DNA of 64,000 bases from assembly GCF_004104015.1 (NCBI RefSeq), contig NZ_RYFV01000017.1, positions 1 to 64,000 of the forward strand, in the 5' to 3' direction. Source of the DNA: Actinomyces oricola (GTDB lineage Bacteria > Actinomycetota > Actinomycetes > Actinomycetales > Actinomycetaceae). The notes under the pieces are model-generated. The model saw nothing but the letters and a program-made list of their open reading frames with translations, did no database searches and was not told the DNA's origin. Each line of letters opens with the position of its first letter. Position 1 is the stretch's first letter. Shown here in pieces: positions 16,906 through 26,401 of the stretch. Position numbers and translations under genes: made by a program.

Positions 16906-17052
16906 GGAGGTGGGGATGTCGGGCTCCACAGGCTGGGCCCTGTGAGCAGTTTTCCACAGACATCGACGACTTTGGGTGCGTGTCGGCGGCCAGACAGGTC
17001 ACTGTGGAGGTCCCGCGCCGTCCCGGGGCGCGGGAGGTACCGAGGAGGACCC

Positions 17053-18645
17053 ATGCGCACCGCCGTCCCACATCGCCGCCCCGCCCCTGACCGTGCGGAA
17101 GCGCGGCCGTCAGACCCGGGGCGGGCTCCGCGTCTGAGGCAGTGGGTGCCGCTCCCCGGTTCCTGCGCCCCGAGTAATGGCGCCGGGGAGCAGGACGGGA
17201 CCGAAGAGGGCGATGAGGTCGGTGAGGTCGATGAGATCAAGGACGCCGGCGGAGGCGACCAGGCCCGTACCGGAGGGGAGATCCTGGCGCCCGGCGTGCG
17301 CGTCCTCCTCCAGCTTCAGGGACCCAGGGGTGAGAAGCCTCCCAGGGGCCTGGCCGGGGGCCGGCCCGGAACCGAGCTCCAGCCCGAAACTGAGGGCGCT
17401 GCCGGGCCGCTTGGCGGTGGGGCGCTACCCGGCGGCGGTGGCGGCGGGCCGCTTACCGGCGGGCCGCCACCCGACGGCGGTGACGCCGGGCCGGCCGACG
17501 GCGGGGCGCCGCGGTGGCTCGCGGAGGTCGTGCGCGCCTGCACCGGTACCAGTCTCATAGAGGTTGGACCGGGCGGGGCCCACCCCAGTGGATTCGGCTC
17601 CGGCCCTCCCGGCCAGGGTCAGGAGGGCCCTTGCCAGTCCGTTCAGCCCGTTGAGCCGGCCGACCTGCTGGCCGAGCCCGGCGTTGAGGCCATTGTCCTC
17701 CTCACCAGCGGCCCGCGCCCGGCCGATCTGACATCTGATCTGCCACCGGGTGTTCACGTCGCCTCCCTGAACGAGCTCATGGGCAACGAGCACCCCGGGG
17801 GCGTTGAGAGCCCCGGGGGCTTTGAGGACCCGGACGGCGCCGAAGACGCGGGTTGGCCTCAGGGCGCCGACCGGCTCGTGGCCCTCATCCTGGGCGCTCA
17901 GCACCCACCGCGCGCCCGTGTTATCGCCGTGACCGCCGCCCGCGGCGGCCTGGGCGCCTCGACTCTCCTGCTCCACCTCGCCCGCGCCCTCGCCGCCCAG
18001 GGGCGCACACTGGCCCTGCTGGACCTCGACCCCGCCGGCGGCCTGGGCCTGCTCATTGGCGAGTCCCTGCGCCCTGGCCTGCACTGGGCCGACCTGCCCG
18101 ACGGCGAGCAGGGGTACCGCCACGACCTGCTTATTGAGGCCCTGCCCACCTGGCTCGGCATGCCCGTACTCACCGGTGACGGGCGCGGCGGCGCCCGCGA
18201 GGGCGTCCCGGTGCCCGCCCTATTGGAGGTCCTATGCGCCCACCATGACATGGTCCTCATTGACCTGCCCCGTGGAGCCGAGCCGCCCACCCCCTGCGAG
18301 GTGCTGCTCCTGTCCGCACTGGACCTGCGCTCGGCCCTGGCCGCTGAGGCGCTTGTTCACAGGCTGCGCCGCGACGACCAGGGCGAAGGAGACCCAGGCG
18401 GGAGCGGCCCGGACGCAGAGGGATCCGTGCGGCTGGTCGTCCTGGACCGGGCCGAGGACGTCCTGGTCGAAGACCTTCAGGAGATCACCGGCTGTCAGGT
18501 CGCTGGCGTCATCCCCTGGGACAGGTCCGTGGCCCAGCGCGTGGCCCGCGGTGACGACCCGACCCGGGCCCGTGGGGGCATGCGGCGCCGGGCCCGCTCC
18601 CTTGCCCGCACGCTGCTGGCCGCACCGCAGCGCATTGGATCCTGA
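17053..18645 (+). CDS. ssd: Septum-site-determining / TadZ-CpaE-like ATPase homologue
   Basis: A 530-residue MinD/ParA-like protein. The first ~150 residues are Gly/Pro-rich and disordered; a receiver-like region then precedes the ATPase fold near residue 290. The deviant Walker A reads TAARGGLGASTLLLHLARAL, with both lysines of the usual KGG-x-GK(S/T) lost; the DLDPAGG switch region is kept. The ATG at 17053 follows GAGGAGG. It is the first gene of ssd-tadA-tadBC, the order of the actinobacterial Flp-pilus/septum locus. ATP hydrolysis is doubtful. Confidence 0.85.
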   Translation: MRTAVPHRRPAPDRAEARPSDPGRAPRLRQWVPLPGSCAPSNGAGEQDGTEEGDEVGEVDEIKDAGGGDQARTGGEILAPGVRVLLQLQGPRGEKPPRGLAGGRPGTELQPETEGAAGPLGGGALPGGGGGGPLTGGPPPDGGDAGPADGGAPRWLAEVVRACTGTSLIEVGPGGAHPSGFGSGPPGQGQEGPCQSVQPVEPADLLAEPGVEAIVLLTSGPRPADLTSDLPPGVHVASLNELMGNEHPGGVESPGGFEDPDGAEDAGWPQGADRLVALILGAQHPPRARVIAVTAARGGLGASTLLLHLARALAAQGRTLALLDLDPAGGLGLLIGESLRPGLHWADLPDGEQGYRHDLLIEALPTWLGMPVLTGDGRGGAREGVPVPALLEVLCAHHDMVLIDLPRGAEPPTPCEVLLLSALDLRSALAAEALVHRLRRDDQGEGDPGGSGPDAEGSVRLVVLDRAEDVLVEDLQEITGCQVAGVIPWDRSVAQRVARGDDPTRARGGMRRRARSLARTLLAAPQRIGS

Positions 18646-18648
18646 ACC

Positions 18649-20229
18649 GTGGCCACCAAGGAAGACCTCGCCCGCGCCCGGGGAGCCCTGGCCCGCGGCG
18701 CCCCGCTGGAGACGGCTCTGGGCGCCAGCCGGGTCCCCGGTGCGGCGGGCGTCGCCCGCCTCGCCCAGCGGCTGCGAGCCGAGGTTGAGGGCGCCGGCCC
18801 CCTCCTCCAGCCGCTCCTGGATGACGCCGAAGTCACTGACGTGCTCGTGGGCGCGGGCCGCACCTGGGTCGACCGCGGTTACGGTCTTCAGGAGACGCCC
18901 ACAGCCGCCATGACCGAGGAGGCGGCCCGCGCCCTGGCGGTGCGCATGGCCTCAGCCTGCGGGCGCCGCCTGGACGACGCCAGCCCCATTGTCGACGCCA
19001 CCCTGCCTGACGGCACTCGCCTCAACGCGGTACTACCGCCCCTGTCCGCCGAGGGCACTCTCATCTGTCTGCGCACCGGCCGCCGACGCGCCTTCACCCT
19101 GGGCGAGCTCGTCGGAGCCGGCACCATCGCCCCTGGCCTCGACGTCGTCCTAGCGGCCCTGGTGGAGCGGCGCGCCAACTGCCTGGTCACTGGTGCCACT
19201 GGGACCGGCAAGACCACACTCCTGGCGGCGCTGCTGGGCTTGGTGGCGCACACCGAGCGCATTGTGTGCATTGAGGAGGCCAGCGAATTGCGCCCCGACC
19301 ACCCCCACGTCATCCACCTCCAGGAGCGTGGGGAGAACATTCAAGGCGTCGGGGCTGTCGACATGTCCTCCCTGGTGCGCGCCGCCCTGCGAATGCGCCC
19401 CGACCGCATCGTCCTGGGCGAGTGCCGCGGCCCGGAGGTGCGCGAGGTCCTGACCGCCCTCAACACCGGGCACGAGGGCGGCTGGGCCACCCTGCACGCC
19501 AACTCCCCGGCAGACGTGCCCGCCCGGCTCACCGCGCTCGGTGCGTTGGCGGGCATGGGTGAGGGTGCTGTGGCCGCGCAGGCCTCCAGCGCCCTGGACG
19601 TCGTCATCCACCTGCGCCGTGGGAGCACCGTGGGTGACAGGTCTCGGCGGGTCGCCTCCTTGGGGATGCTGCACTATGGCGATGGCCGGTCCCTGGTGTG
19701 CCGGGAGGCCCTGGTGGTCGGGTTCGACGGCGTGGTGCGGGCCGGTCCCGCGGTTGAGGGTCTGGCTGGGCTCGTCGGCCAGAGTGTTGTGGACGCCGCC
19801 CTCGGGGCGGGAGCCTCCGGCCCGGAGGTGGAACGGGACTCCGATTCCCGGGTGGGGCGAGCCTTCGGCCCGGCCCTGGAGGGTGGGGACTCCGGTTCTG
19901 CGCCCATTAAAGCCGATGCCATCGCCCAGGGGGTGGGAGGGGTCGGCTCAACCCGGCCCGGGGGCCGGTGCGTTAAGGCCGGCATCGCTCACCGGGCCAG
20001 GGCCGGGAGATGCGGTGCAGAGGGCAGGGCCCGGGGCGCGGCGGATGCGAGTGGAGCGAGTGCGGATGGGGCGACAATGCGGCCCGGGATCGGGTTGCCC
20101 GGGAAGCCCGAGACCGGGTCATCCGGGAAGCCCGGGACCGGGTTGCCCGGGAATGCGAGCGGGGAGAGCTCGGGCGGGGCGGCGGATTCGCCGGGCGCCC
20201 CCCGGGGGAGCGCAGGCGGGTCACGATGA
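18649..20229 (+). CDS. tadA: TadA/CpaF-type pilus assembly ATPase
   Basis: A secretion ATPase of 526 residues that would power Flp-type pilus assembly. Walker A GATGTGKTT is at 182-190 and the Asp/Glu box is RIVLGECRGPEVREVL. ERIVCIEEASELRPDHPHV and GHEGGWATLHANSP are the family motifs, so the ATPase core is intact. After about residue 375 there is a ~150-residue Gly/Ala/Arg-rich tail with GLPGKPETGSSGKPG-type repeats that is unusual for the family. It starts at GTG 18649, three bases after the ssd stop, and its TGA overlaps the ATG of the next gene. Confidence 0.9.
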   Translation: MATKEDLARARGALARGAPLETALGASRVPGAAGVARLAQRLRAEVEGAGPLLQPLLDDAEVTDVLVGAGRTWVDRGYGLQETPTAAMTEEAARALAVRMASACGRRLDDASPIVDATLPDGTRLNAVLPPLSAEGTLICLRTGRRRAFTLGELVGAGTIAPGLDVVLAALVERRANCLVTGATGTGKTTLLAALLGLVAHTERIVCIEEASELRPDHPHVIHLQERGENIQGVGAVDMSSLVRAALRMRPDRIVLGECRGPEVREVLTALNTGHEGGWATLHANSPADVPARLTALGALAGMGEGAVAAQASSALDVVIHLRRGSTVGDRSRRVASLGMLHYGDGRSLVCREALVVGFDGVVRAGPAVEGLAGLVGQSVVDAALGAGASGPEVERDSDSRVGRAFGPALEGGDSGSAPIKADAIAQGVGGVGSTRPGGRCVKAGIAHRARAGRCGAEGRARGAADASGASADGATMRPGIGLPGKPETGSSGKPGTGLPGNASGESSGGAADSPGAPRGSAGGSR

Positions 20230-21386
20230 GAGGAGGGCCCCTGCTCGCCGCCTTGCTCGTGGCACTATCCACTGCTGTCGTGCTCCTGCCGGCGCGCCGC
20301 GAGCGCCCCAATGCGGCTCGCCCCCGCACCGGGGCGGTCCGTCCGGCCGCGGTGCGCCCCGCCGACCTCGAACTGGATCTGCTCCTGACCGAGGTCGCCA
20401 CCGTCCTGCGTGCCGGGGCCACCGCCCAGCGCGCCTGGGAACGCTGCTTGGGGCGCCTGGGCATTGAGCAGGGGGCCGCCCCCGGGCCCGACGGCGTGCC
20501 ACCGGCGCTCGCGGCGCTGGCCGTGGTGCACGAATCCTGGTGGCCCAGTCGAGTTGCGGGGCGCTGGAGGTGGAGACCGCCGTGGGGCAGGGCGGCGCAG
20601 CGCCGCCGGGTCCTGGCCGCCGCCGTGCCGGGGGCGGTGGCCGCCTGCCGGCTGACTCACGTCCTGGGCGCGCCTTTGGCCGGGGTGCTGGAGGCGGTGG
20701 CCGCGGGTGTGGCCGAGGCGGGACGTGCCGAGGATTCGCGGCGGACCGCCCTGTCCGGGCCCCGGTCCACCGCCCGGCTTCTGGCCTGTCTGCCGCCGGT
20801 AGGACTGGTCTTGGGGACGGCTGTTGGCGCTCGACCTCAGGAGGTCCTTTTGGACGGCGGCTGGGGCACCATGCTGGCCGGGGTCGGTGTGGCGCTCATG
20901 GTGGCGGGGCACTGGGGCACCGCCCGGCTGGTCGCCGCCGCCCAGCTCGGTGGCGAGCGGGTTGATGAGGCCCTGGTGCTCGACCTGGCTGCGGCGGCCT
21001 TCCACGCCGGGGCTTCGATCCCTGACGCCTTGAAGGCGCTGGGGCGGGCGCTGGGGGAGGAGGACCTCGCTGTTGTGGGGCGGGCCCTGCTCCTGGGGGC
21101 CGACTGAGAGGAGGCCTGGGAGGCGCCCGCAACCGGGGCCCCGCCCAGACAGCGGCTTAAGGAGTGCTTGCGGCCCGGTTGGGAGGACGGCGCCTCGCCG
21201 ACCCCACTCCTGGCGGGGACGGCGGCCTGCCTGCGGGCCGGCCGCCAGGCGCGCGACGACGAGGCGGCTGAGCGCCTGGCGGTGCGCCTGGTCCTGCCTC
21301 TGGGACTGTGCCACTTGCCGGCCTTCGTGGTTCTGGGAATCGTGCCGGTGGTGGCCTCCGTGGGTCTTGATCTGCTCTCGGGCTGA
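20226..21386 (+). pseudogene. tadBC: TadB-TadC fusion interrupted by an in-frame TGA
   Basis: ATG at 20226 overlaps the tadA stop (ATGA). The first 293 codons give a TadB-like domain (two N-terminal hydrophobic segments, RAWERCL region) running into a TadC-like domain (LDLAAAAFHAGASIPDALKA). Translation stops at TGA 21105-21107. The same frame continues after that stop as EEAWEAP and later LAVRLVLPLGLCHLPAFVVL, ending at 21386, which is the usual TadC end with its last two membrane helices. One base change (TGG to TGA) would explain it. No Flp pilin, TadE or TadG gene follows. A shortened 293-residue product could still be made. Confidence 0.75.
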
Positions 21387-21483
21387 GCGCCCGGGCGGGC
21401 CCGGGTCCAGCAGGAGCGGTGGGTCCAGGCCTGGCGCCGGCCTGCCCTGGGCCTGAAGCCGGGTTTCGGGCACACTGGGGCTC

Positions 21484-22203
21484 GTGAGTCCCGTTGCTGC
21501 TGCCCGTGCCGTGCTGATTGATATTGACGGCGTCCTGGTGGACCACCGCAGTGCCGCCGACAAGGCCTCCTACCTGTGGGCCTCCACCTTGCCCGGTTGG
21601 GAGCTGGGCCCCCAGGAGACCGCCGATCTTTGGGAGGCCCTGGATCGCAAGCACTTCTTGCGCTATCAGCTTGGCGAAACCGACTTCAATGGCCAGCTGG
21701 AGGCCCGTATCCGCGAGTTCGTGCCCGGCGGCTCCCGCCTCGACGCCGCCGAGGTCGAGGCCCATGTGCGCGCCTACCACAACATCTACGCCGGCCAATG
21801 GTGCGCTTACGACGATGTGCCGGACTTCCTCGCCGGTCTCGCGGCCGCTCAAGCGACCCGGGCCGCCTCGGACAACCCTCTCCGGGTCGCCTACCTCACC
21901 AATGGCTCCGAGCCTTTTCAGCGGGAGAAACTTGCCGCCGTGGACGCATTGGTGCCCGGTTGGCCGGTCCTGGCCTCAGTGCAACTGGGTATGGCCAAGC
22001 CCGACCCGGGCATCTTCCTGGAGGCTTGCGCCCGCCTGGGGGTTGAGCCCGGGCAGGCGCTCATGATCGGTGACGACGCTTGGGTCGATATTGACGGGGC
22101 CCGCAGAGCCGGCGTGCCGGTCATCTACCTGCGTCGCGACGCGCAGGCCCCGGCCCGAGAAGTCACCACCGTGAGCAGCCTCGCGCAGATCCGCATGGCT
22201 TAG
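21484..22203 (+). CDS. HAD-superfamily hydrolase
   Basis: A 239-residue HAD protein starting at GTG 21484. Motif I is LIDIDGVLVDH, motif II YLTNGSEPF, motif III includes GMAKPDPGIF, and motif IV GDDAWVDIDGARRAGVPVIY. The set fits a class-I-cap phosphatase of the phosphoglycolate/haloacid dehalogenase type. The substrate is unknown. It follows the decayed tad locus with no other link to it. Confidence 0.85.
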   Translation: MSPVAAARAVLIDIDGVLVDHRSAADKASYLWASTLPGWELGPQETADLWEALDRKHFLRYQLGETDFNGQLEARIREFVPGGSRLDAAEVEAHVRAYHNIYAGQWCAYDDVPDFLAGLAAAQATRAASDNPLRVAYLTNGSEPFQREKLAAVDALVPGWPVLASVQLGMAKPDPGIFLEACARLGVEPGQALMIGDDAWVDIDGARRAGVPVIYLRRDAQAPAREVTTVSSLAQIRMA

Positions 22204-22358
22204 CGCCTGCTTACACCCGGGCGGGTGGCGCGGCCACTGGTGCCCGCGCCATCAACGGGACCATGCTTCCGCTGGCGCACTCTTCCGCTGGCGCACTCCC
22301 CGCACCCCCGGCGACGCCTTTGAGTGGATGCTCAGGCGAGGGGGGCGGGCTAAGGGGC

Positions 22359-22949
22359 TCAGTATCCCGGTGGGGGCGTTCCGTAGCCGGGTTGGGTTTG
22401 CTGGGGTGCCGCCTGTCCCGGTGGGGGCGTTCCGTAGCCGGGTTGGGTTTGCTGGGGTGCCGCCTGTCCCGGCGGGGGCGTCCCGTAGCCGGGTTGGGTT
22501 TGCTGGGGTGCCGCCTGTCCCGGCGGGAGCGCCCCGTAGCCGGGCTGGGCCGGCGCCTGGGTGGCCGAAGCCCCGGTGGGCGGCAGGTTGCAACTGCGCA
22601 GAATGCCCGCCTGCGACAACACCTGCGCGAGACTGTAGGCCTCCCACCGGTGGGCGTCCGTGGACTTGTTGTAGCCAATGATTCCGCCTTTGACTGCCGC
22701 CGCGCCCGATGGGCCGTGGAAGACCACGACGGTTCCCACAGGGTCCGGGGAGAGATCCACGCTCATTTTGACGTGGAAGGAGTTGCCGGCGAAGGCGCCG
22801 AGGAACACGGTCTTGGTCATGTTTCCTCGCTCGATCGTGAAGCCCTGGGGAGTGGGCGTCACTTGCCAGCCGGCAGTCGAGAAATGCTGGGTGATGGTCT
22901 GGAAGGCCTGCTGGGGAGGCACGGTGAGCTGATAGACGACATCAGGCAT
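22359..22949 (-). CDS. Hypothetical protein with 17-residue Pro/Gly/Gln repeats
   Basis: A 196-residue protein. Residues 1-125 form a globular domain (MPDVVYQLTVPPQQAFQTIT onward) that I do not recognise. The tail repeats PGYGTPPPGQAAPQQTQ about 3.5 times, encoded by 51-bp tandem repeats at roughly 22365-22550. There is no signal peptide. Such PGYG/PPPGQ tails are common on actinobacterial membrane-associated and scaffold proteins. Confidence 0.75.
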   Translation of the reverse strand: MPDVVYQLTVPPQQAFQTITQHFSTAGWQVTPTPQGFTIERGNMTKTVFLGAFAGNSFHVKMSVDLSPDPVGTVVVFHGPSGAAAVKGGIIGYNKSTDAHRWEAYSLAQVLSQAGILRSCNLPPTGASATQAPAQPGYGALPPGQAAPQQTQPGYGTPPPGQAAPQQTQPGYGTPPPGQAAPQQTQPGYGTPPPGY

Positions 22950-23007
22950 GGGGCCATGCTACGGCCAGGGGAGTGCGTAGAGGAACTTCGGCTGGCACCA
23001 TGGGGCC

Positions 23008-23520
23008 ATGGGACTGCCGAAGAAGCAATTGAGCCGCGACGAGGTTGTGGTGCGACACATGCGCACCCACGTGAAGGTCCTCCTGTGGCGGATCCTGGGG
23101 GAGATCCTGCTGCTGGTCGTGGGGGTCGTGGCCAGTGTCATGCTGCCCGCCTCCTGGGCGCCATGGGGTCATGTGGCGATCTGGACGGTGGTGCTCGTGG
23201 CGAGCATTCCGTTGTTCTTCGTCGCCTGGCTGCAGTGGATGGCAACCACCTACACCGTGACGACCAAGCGGGTCATTACCCGGGCGGGCGTTCTGAACCG
23301 GACCGGTCACGACTTGCCCCTGACCCGCATTAGCGACGTCCAACAGGACCGGGGGCTGACCGACCGGATCTTCGGCTGCGGGACGCTGATTCTGCAGACC
23401 AGCTCCGACGACCCGCTCCTACTGGTCGACGTCCCCCAGGTGATGATGGTTCAGCTTGAGATCGCCAACCTCCTGTTCGACGACGTCCAGGGGGCAATTG
23501 ACGCCGATCCCAACTCCTGA
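23008..23520 (+). CDS. bPH2-type (DUF304) membrane protein
   Basis: A 170-residue protein with two membrane segments (about 28-48 and 53-73), then a bacterial PH-like domain. TTYTVTTKRVITRAGVLNR and LPLTRISDVQQDRGLTDRIF are typical of the YdbS/DUF304 family. Its cellular role is not established. The following methyltransferase frame begins 31 bases later on the same strand, suggesting cotranscription. Confidence 0.8.
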   Translation: MGLPKKQLSRDEVVVRHMRTHVKVLLWRILGEILLLVVGVVASVMLPASWAPWGHVAIWTVVLVASIPLFFVAWLQWMATTYTVTTKRVITRAGVLNRTGHDLPLTRISDVQQDRGLTDRIFGCGTLILQTSSDDPLLLVDVPQVMMVQLEIANLLFDDVQGAIDADPNS

Positions 23521-23551
23521 GACGCTTCCCGCCCCCCAGGACGGTCCAGCT

Positions 23552-25144
23552 GTGCACCCCCAGCATTCGGATCCCGAAGAGCGGCCCGCCTCCCCGCCCG
23601 CCCCAGTCCTGACAGCCGGGCAGGCGGGGGACCTGCGCGCCGACCTGGAGGCCTCCGGGTGGAGCGTGGACGCCGTCGCCGCACTCTTAGGACCGGTGGC
23701 CGAGGCCGCCCTGCGCCGTGAACTCCGCCTGCCCGCTCTGCGGGTGCTGCGCGCCGCCCTCGACCGGGCTGAGGGCCGGGCGCCGTCGCCCGCCGTCGTC
23801 CTGACCGCCCTGTTCATGCTCGGCGAGCCCGTCCCCGGCGCCGCCCTGGATACGGCTTGGCCCAACACCGGCGCCGCCGGGGCGGCGGCCATTGGACTCG
23901 TCACCGCCCCCGACGCCACGGGCCTGGTCCGCCCCCTTGTCGACCTGCGCCCCCATGAGGCGCACGACGACGCCGGGCCGGTGCGCTGGTGGGTGGCCTC
24001 CGACGTCGGCGAGCTCGTCTCAGGTCGCGCCCTGGCCCCTGATCATGTGCTGGGCATTGGCGGGGCCGGCCTGACCCTGGCGGCCCTGACCCCGCGCGCA
24101 CCGGTGGGCAGCGCCCTCGACCTGGGCTGCGGCTGCGGCATCCAGACCCTCTACCTCCTGCGCCATGCCGAGCACGTCACCGCCACCGACATCTCCGCAC
24201 GTGCTCTGGCCTTCACCGCCTTCAACACCGCCTTGGCCGGGGCGGACCCTCGTCGCCTGGAGCTCTTGGGCGGCTCCTTCCTGGAGCCCGTGGCCGGACG
24301 CGCCTTCGACCTCATCGCCACCAACCCGCCCTTTGTTATCACTCCGCCGGCCGTGCGCCGGGCCGGGCTGGCGCTCATGGAGTACCGCGACGCCGGCGGA
24401 CCGGTCCTGCCCGGCCTGCTCCCCGGGCTCGGGGAGCACCTGAGCCCGGGCGGCACCGCGGTCATGCTCGGCAACTGGGAGCACCGCCGGGGCCAGGACT
24501 GGCGCGAACGCGTGGCCGCCTGGCTGCCCGACGACGTGGACGCCTGGGTGGTCCAGCGCGAGGCCCAGGACCCCGTCGAGTACGCCGCCATGTGGCTGCG
24601 CGACGGTGGCACCACCGTTGAGCGGGACCCGGCGGCCTTCGAGGGCGCCCTGGGGGCGTGGATCGCCGACTTCGAGGCGCGCGGCGTGGAGGCCGTCGGC
24701 ATGGGCTACCTCATCATGCATCGGCCCCGCACCCGGCGCGAGACCTGGCGCCTCCTGGAGGAGGTGGACACCCGGCCGGCCGGCCCCCTGGGGGCGCACG
24801 TATTGACCGTCCTGGAGGCGAGTGGCCGCCTGGTCGCCATGAGCGACCAGGAGGTCGCGGACCTCCACCCGGTTGTCGCCCCCGACGTCACCGAGGAGCG
24901 CCACCTGCTCCCAGGACAGACGGAGCCGACCGTCATCCTCATCCGTCAGGGCGGCGGCTTCGCCAGGGTGCTGCGGGCCGGCACCGCCCTGACCGCCCTG
25001 GTGGAGGTGGCCGACGGCGAGTTGAGCGTCGGCCAGGTCGCCACTGCGCTCGCGGCGCTCACGGGGGCCGATGACCGGGCCCTGCGCGCCGAGCTTGTCG
25101 CCGCCACGCGCGAACTGGCGCGTATGGGGATTGTGCGGGTGTAG
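23552..25144 (+). CDS. SAM-dependent methyltransferase with N5/N6 (NPPF) motif
   Basis: A class I methyltransferase of about 530 residues. DLGCGCGIQTLYLL binds SAM, and LIATNPPFV is the NPPF/NPPY motif of N-methylating enzymes such as PrmC and rRNA/DNA N6 methylases. A ~190-residue N-terminal region precedes the domain and ~200 residues follow, ending in a possible winged helix (LRAELVAATRELARMGIVRV). The start is uncertain: GTG 23552 avoids overlap with the PH gene, while an ATG at 23456 would overlap it. The target molecule is unknown. Confidence 0.8.
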   Translation: MHPQHSDPEERPASPPAPVLTAGQAGDLRADLEASGWSVDAVAALLGPVAEAALRRELRLPALRVLRAALDRAEGRAPSPAVVLTALFMLGEPVPGAALDTAWPNTGAAGAAAIGLVTAPDATGLVRPLVDLRPHEAHDDAGPVRWWVASDVGELVSGRALAPDHVLGIGGAGLTLAALTPRAPVGSALDLGCGCGIQTLYLLRHAEHVTATDISARALAFTAFNTALAGADPRRLELLGGSFLEPVAGRAFDLIATNPPFVITPPAVRRAGLALMEYRDAGGPVLPGLLPGLGEHLSPGGTAVMLGNWEHRRGQDWRERVAAWLPDDVDAWVVQREAQDPVEYAAMWLRDGGTTVERDPAAFEGALGAWIADFEARGVEAVGMGYLIMHRPRTRRETWRLLEEVDTRPAGPLGAHVLTVLEASGRLVAMSDQEVADLHPVVAPDVTEERHLLPGQTEPTVILIRQGGGFARVLRAGTALTALVEVADGELSVGQVATALAALTGADDRALRAELVAATRELARMGIVRV

Positions 25145-25339
25145 GCCGGTTCCCGGCCCGCCGGGGATCCGTGGCGTGCGCATCATCGCTGTGGCGGTCG
25201 TCAACATCCTGCCGGCCCGTGGCGCCGATGGCGCGTCATGGAGCCAATGGGTCGGCCTGCGCCCACCCCGCCCCACCGGGGTGTGAGCCGCCGGACCCAG
25301 CGGCAACCTCAACGATCTGACGCGGTCCCCTACGATCGA

Positions 25340-26401
25340 GTGGTGACCCTCGATGAGAGCTTCGCGACGTTCAAGGCCAGGCCCGCGCACCCCCGCCTGT
25401 GGGGCGCTTTCCTGGCCTGCGCCGCGTTCGCCGGCCTGATCGCCGTGTGGTGGCTTCTCGTCGTGACCGCGACCGGCCAGTTCCTGGAGCAGAGCGCTCT
25501 TTGGGGCTCGCGCATCGGGGCCCGCTTCGTGACGGACCATGCGCGCCTTCTGCTGCACCTGGTATCCCTGCCCGCCGCCATTGTCCTGGTCCTGGTAATC
25601 CTCCTGGGCGTTTTGTGGCGGGGCAGCAGGAGGCGCGCACTGCACGCCGCGGCCGTCGTCGTGGGCGTCAACCTGTCCACGCAGGTGCTTAAGCAATGGG
25701 TGCTGTGGCGCCCCGACTACGGCTACTCCTTGCGCTACGACGGTGCCAACACCCTGCCCTCAGGGCACACCGCCATGGCGGCCTCCGCCGCCGTGGCCCT
25801 CGTCCTCGTCGTCGGCCCTCAGTGGCGAGGGGTCGCAGCCTGGGTGGGCGCACTGATGACCACCGCCATGGGCTACTCCACGCTGGTGTGCCAGTGGCAC
25901 CGCCCCGCCGACATCCTCGCGGCAATCTTCTTGGCGGTGGCCTGGGGCGGGGCCGCGGTGGGGGCGGGTGCTTGGGAACGCGATGCCGACGACCCCGGCC
26001 CCTCCCGTCTTCCCGCCCACGGGCGCCGGGCGATCGCCCTCCTGGGCGCGATTGGGGGGCTGGGCGGTGTCGCGGCCGTGGGCATGGAGTTGTGGATGTG
26101 GTTCGGGACCACTGACGACGCCAGCCGCACTGACGTCTTCATCGCCTACGCCGCGGGATCGGTGGGGACCATGGCGGCGGCCTGCGGCGGCCTGGCGGCG
26201 CTGGCCGGGCTCACCTCGCGGACAGTTGGCGCCGCCGCTGGTCGGAGGCTGAAGACGGCCCCTGAGCAGGGGCCTGCGAGGACTTCCGGCCCGGAGCCGA
26301 CGAAGGCCGTCCAGCCCGGAGGGGCGGCGGTGAACCCTGGGCTGGAGCCCGGGAAGGATACCGCCCAGCAGTTGACGACGGACCCCGCCACCACCTCCTG
26401 A
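25340..26401 (+). CDS. PAP2-family membrane phosphatase
   Basis: A phosphatidic-acid-phosphatase-type enzyme with about six membrane segments. The three signature motifs are present: KQWVLWRP (K-x6-RP), PSGH in NTLPSGHTAMAAS, and the third motif in LVCQWHRPADILAA with its catalytic His. It probably dephosphorylates a lipid or undecaprenyl-type phosphate at the outer face. The ~60-residue C-terminal tail is low-complexity. Double GTG codons at 25340/25343 are the likely start; GTG 25283 and ATG 25238 are alternatives. Confidence 0.85.
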   Translation: MVTLDESFATFKARPAHPRLWGAFLACAAFAGLIAVWWLLVVTATGQFLEQSALWGSRIGARFVTDHARLLLHLVSLPAAIVLVLVILLGVLWRGSRRRALHAAAVVVGVNLSTQVLKQWVLWRPDYGYSLRYDGANTLPSGHTAMAASAAVALVLVVGPQWRGVAAWVGALMTTAMGYSTLVCQWHRPADILAAIFLAVAWGGAAVGAGAWERDADDPGPSRLPAHGRRAIALLGAIGGLGGVAAVGMELWMWFGTTDDASRTDVFIAYAAGSVGTMAAACGGLAALAGLTSRTVGAAAGRRLKTAPEQGPARTSGPEPTKAVQPGGAAVNPGLEPGKDTAQQLTTDPATTS

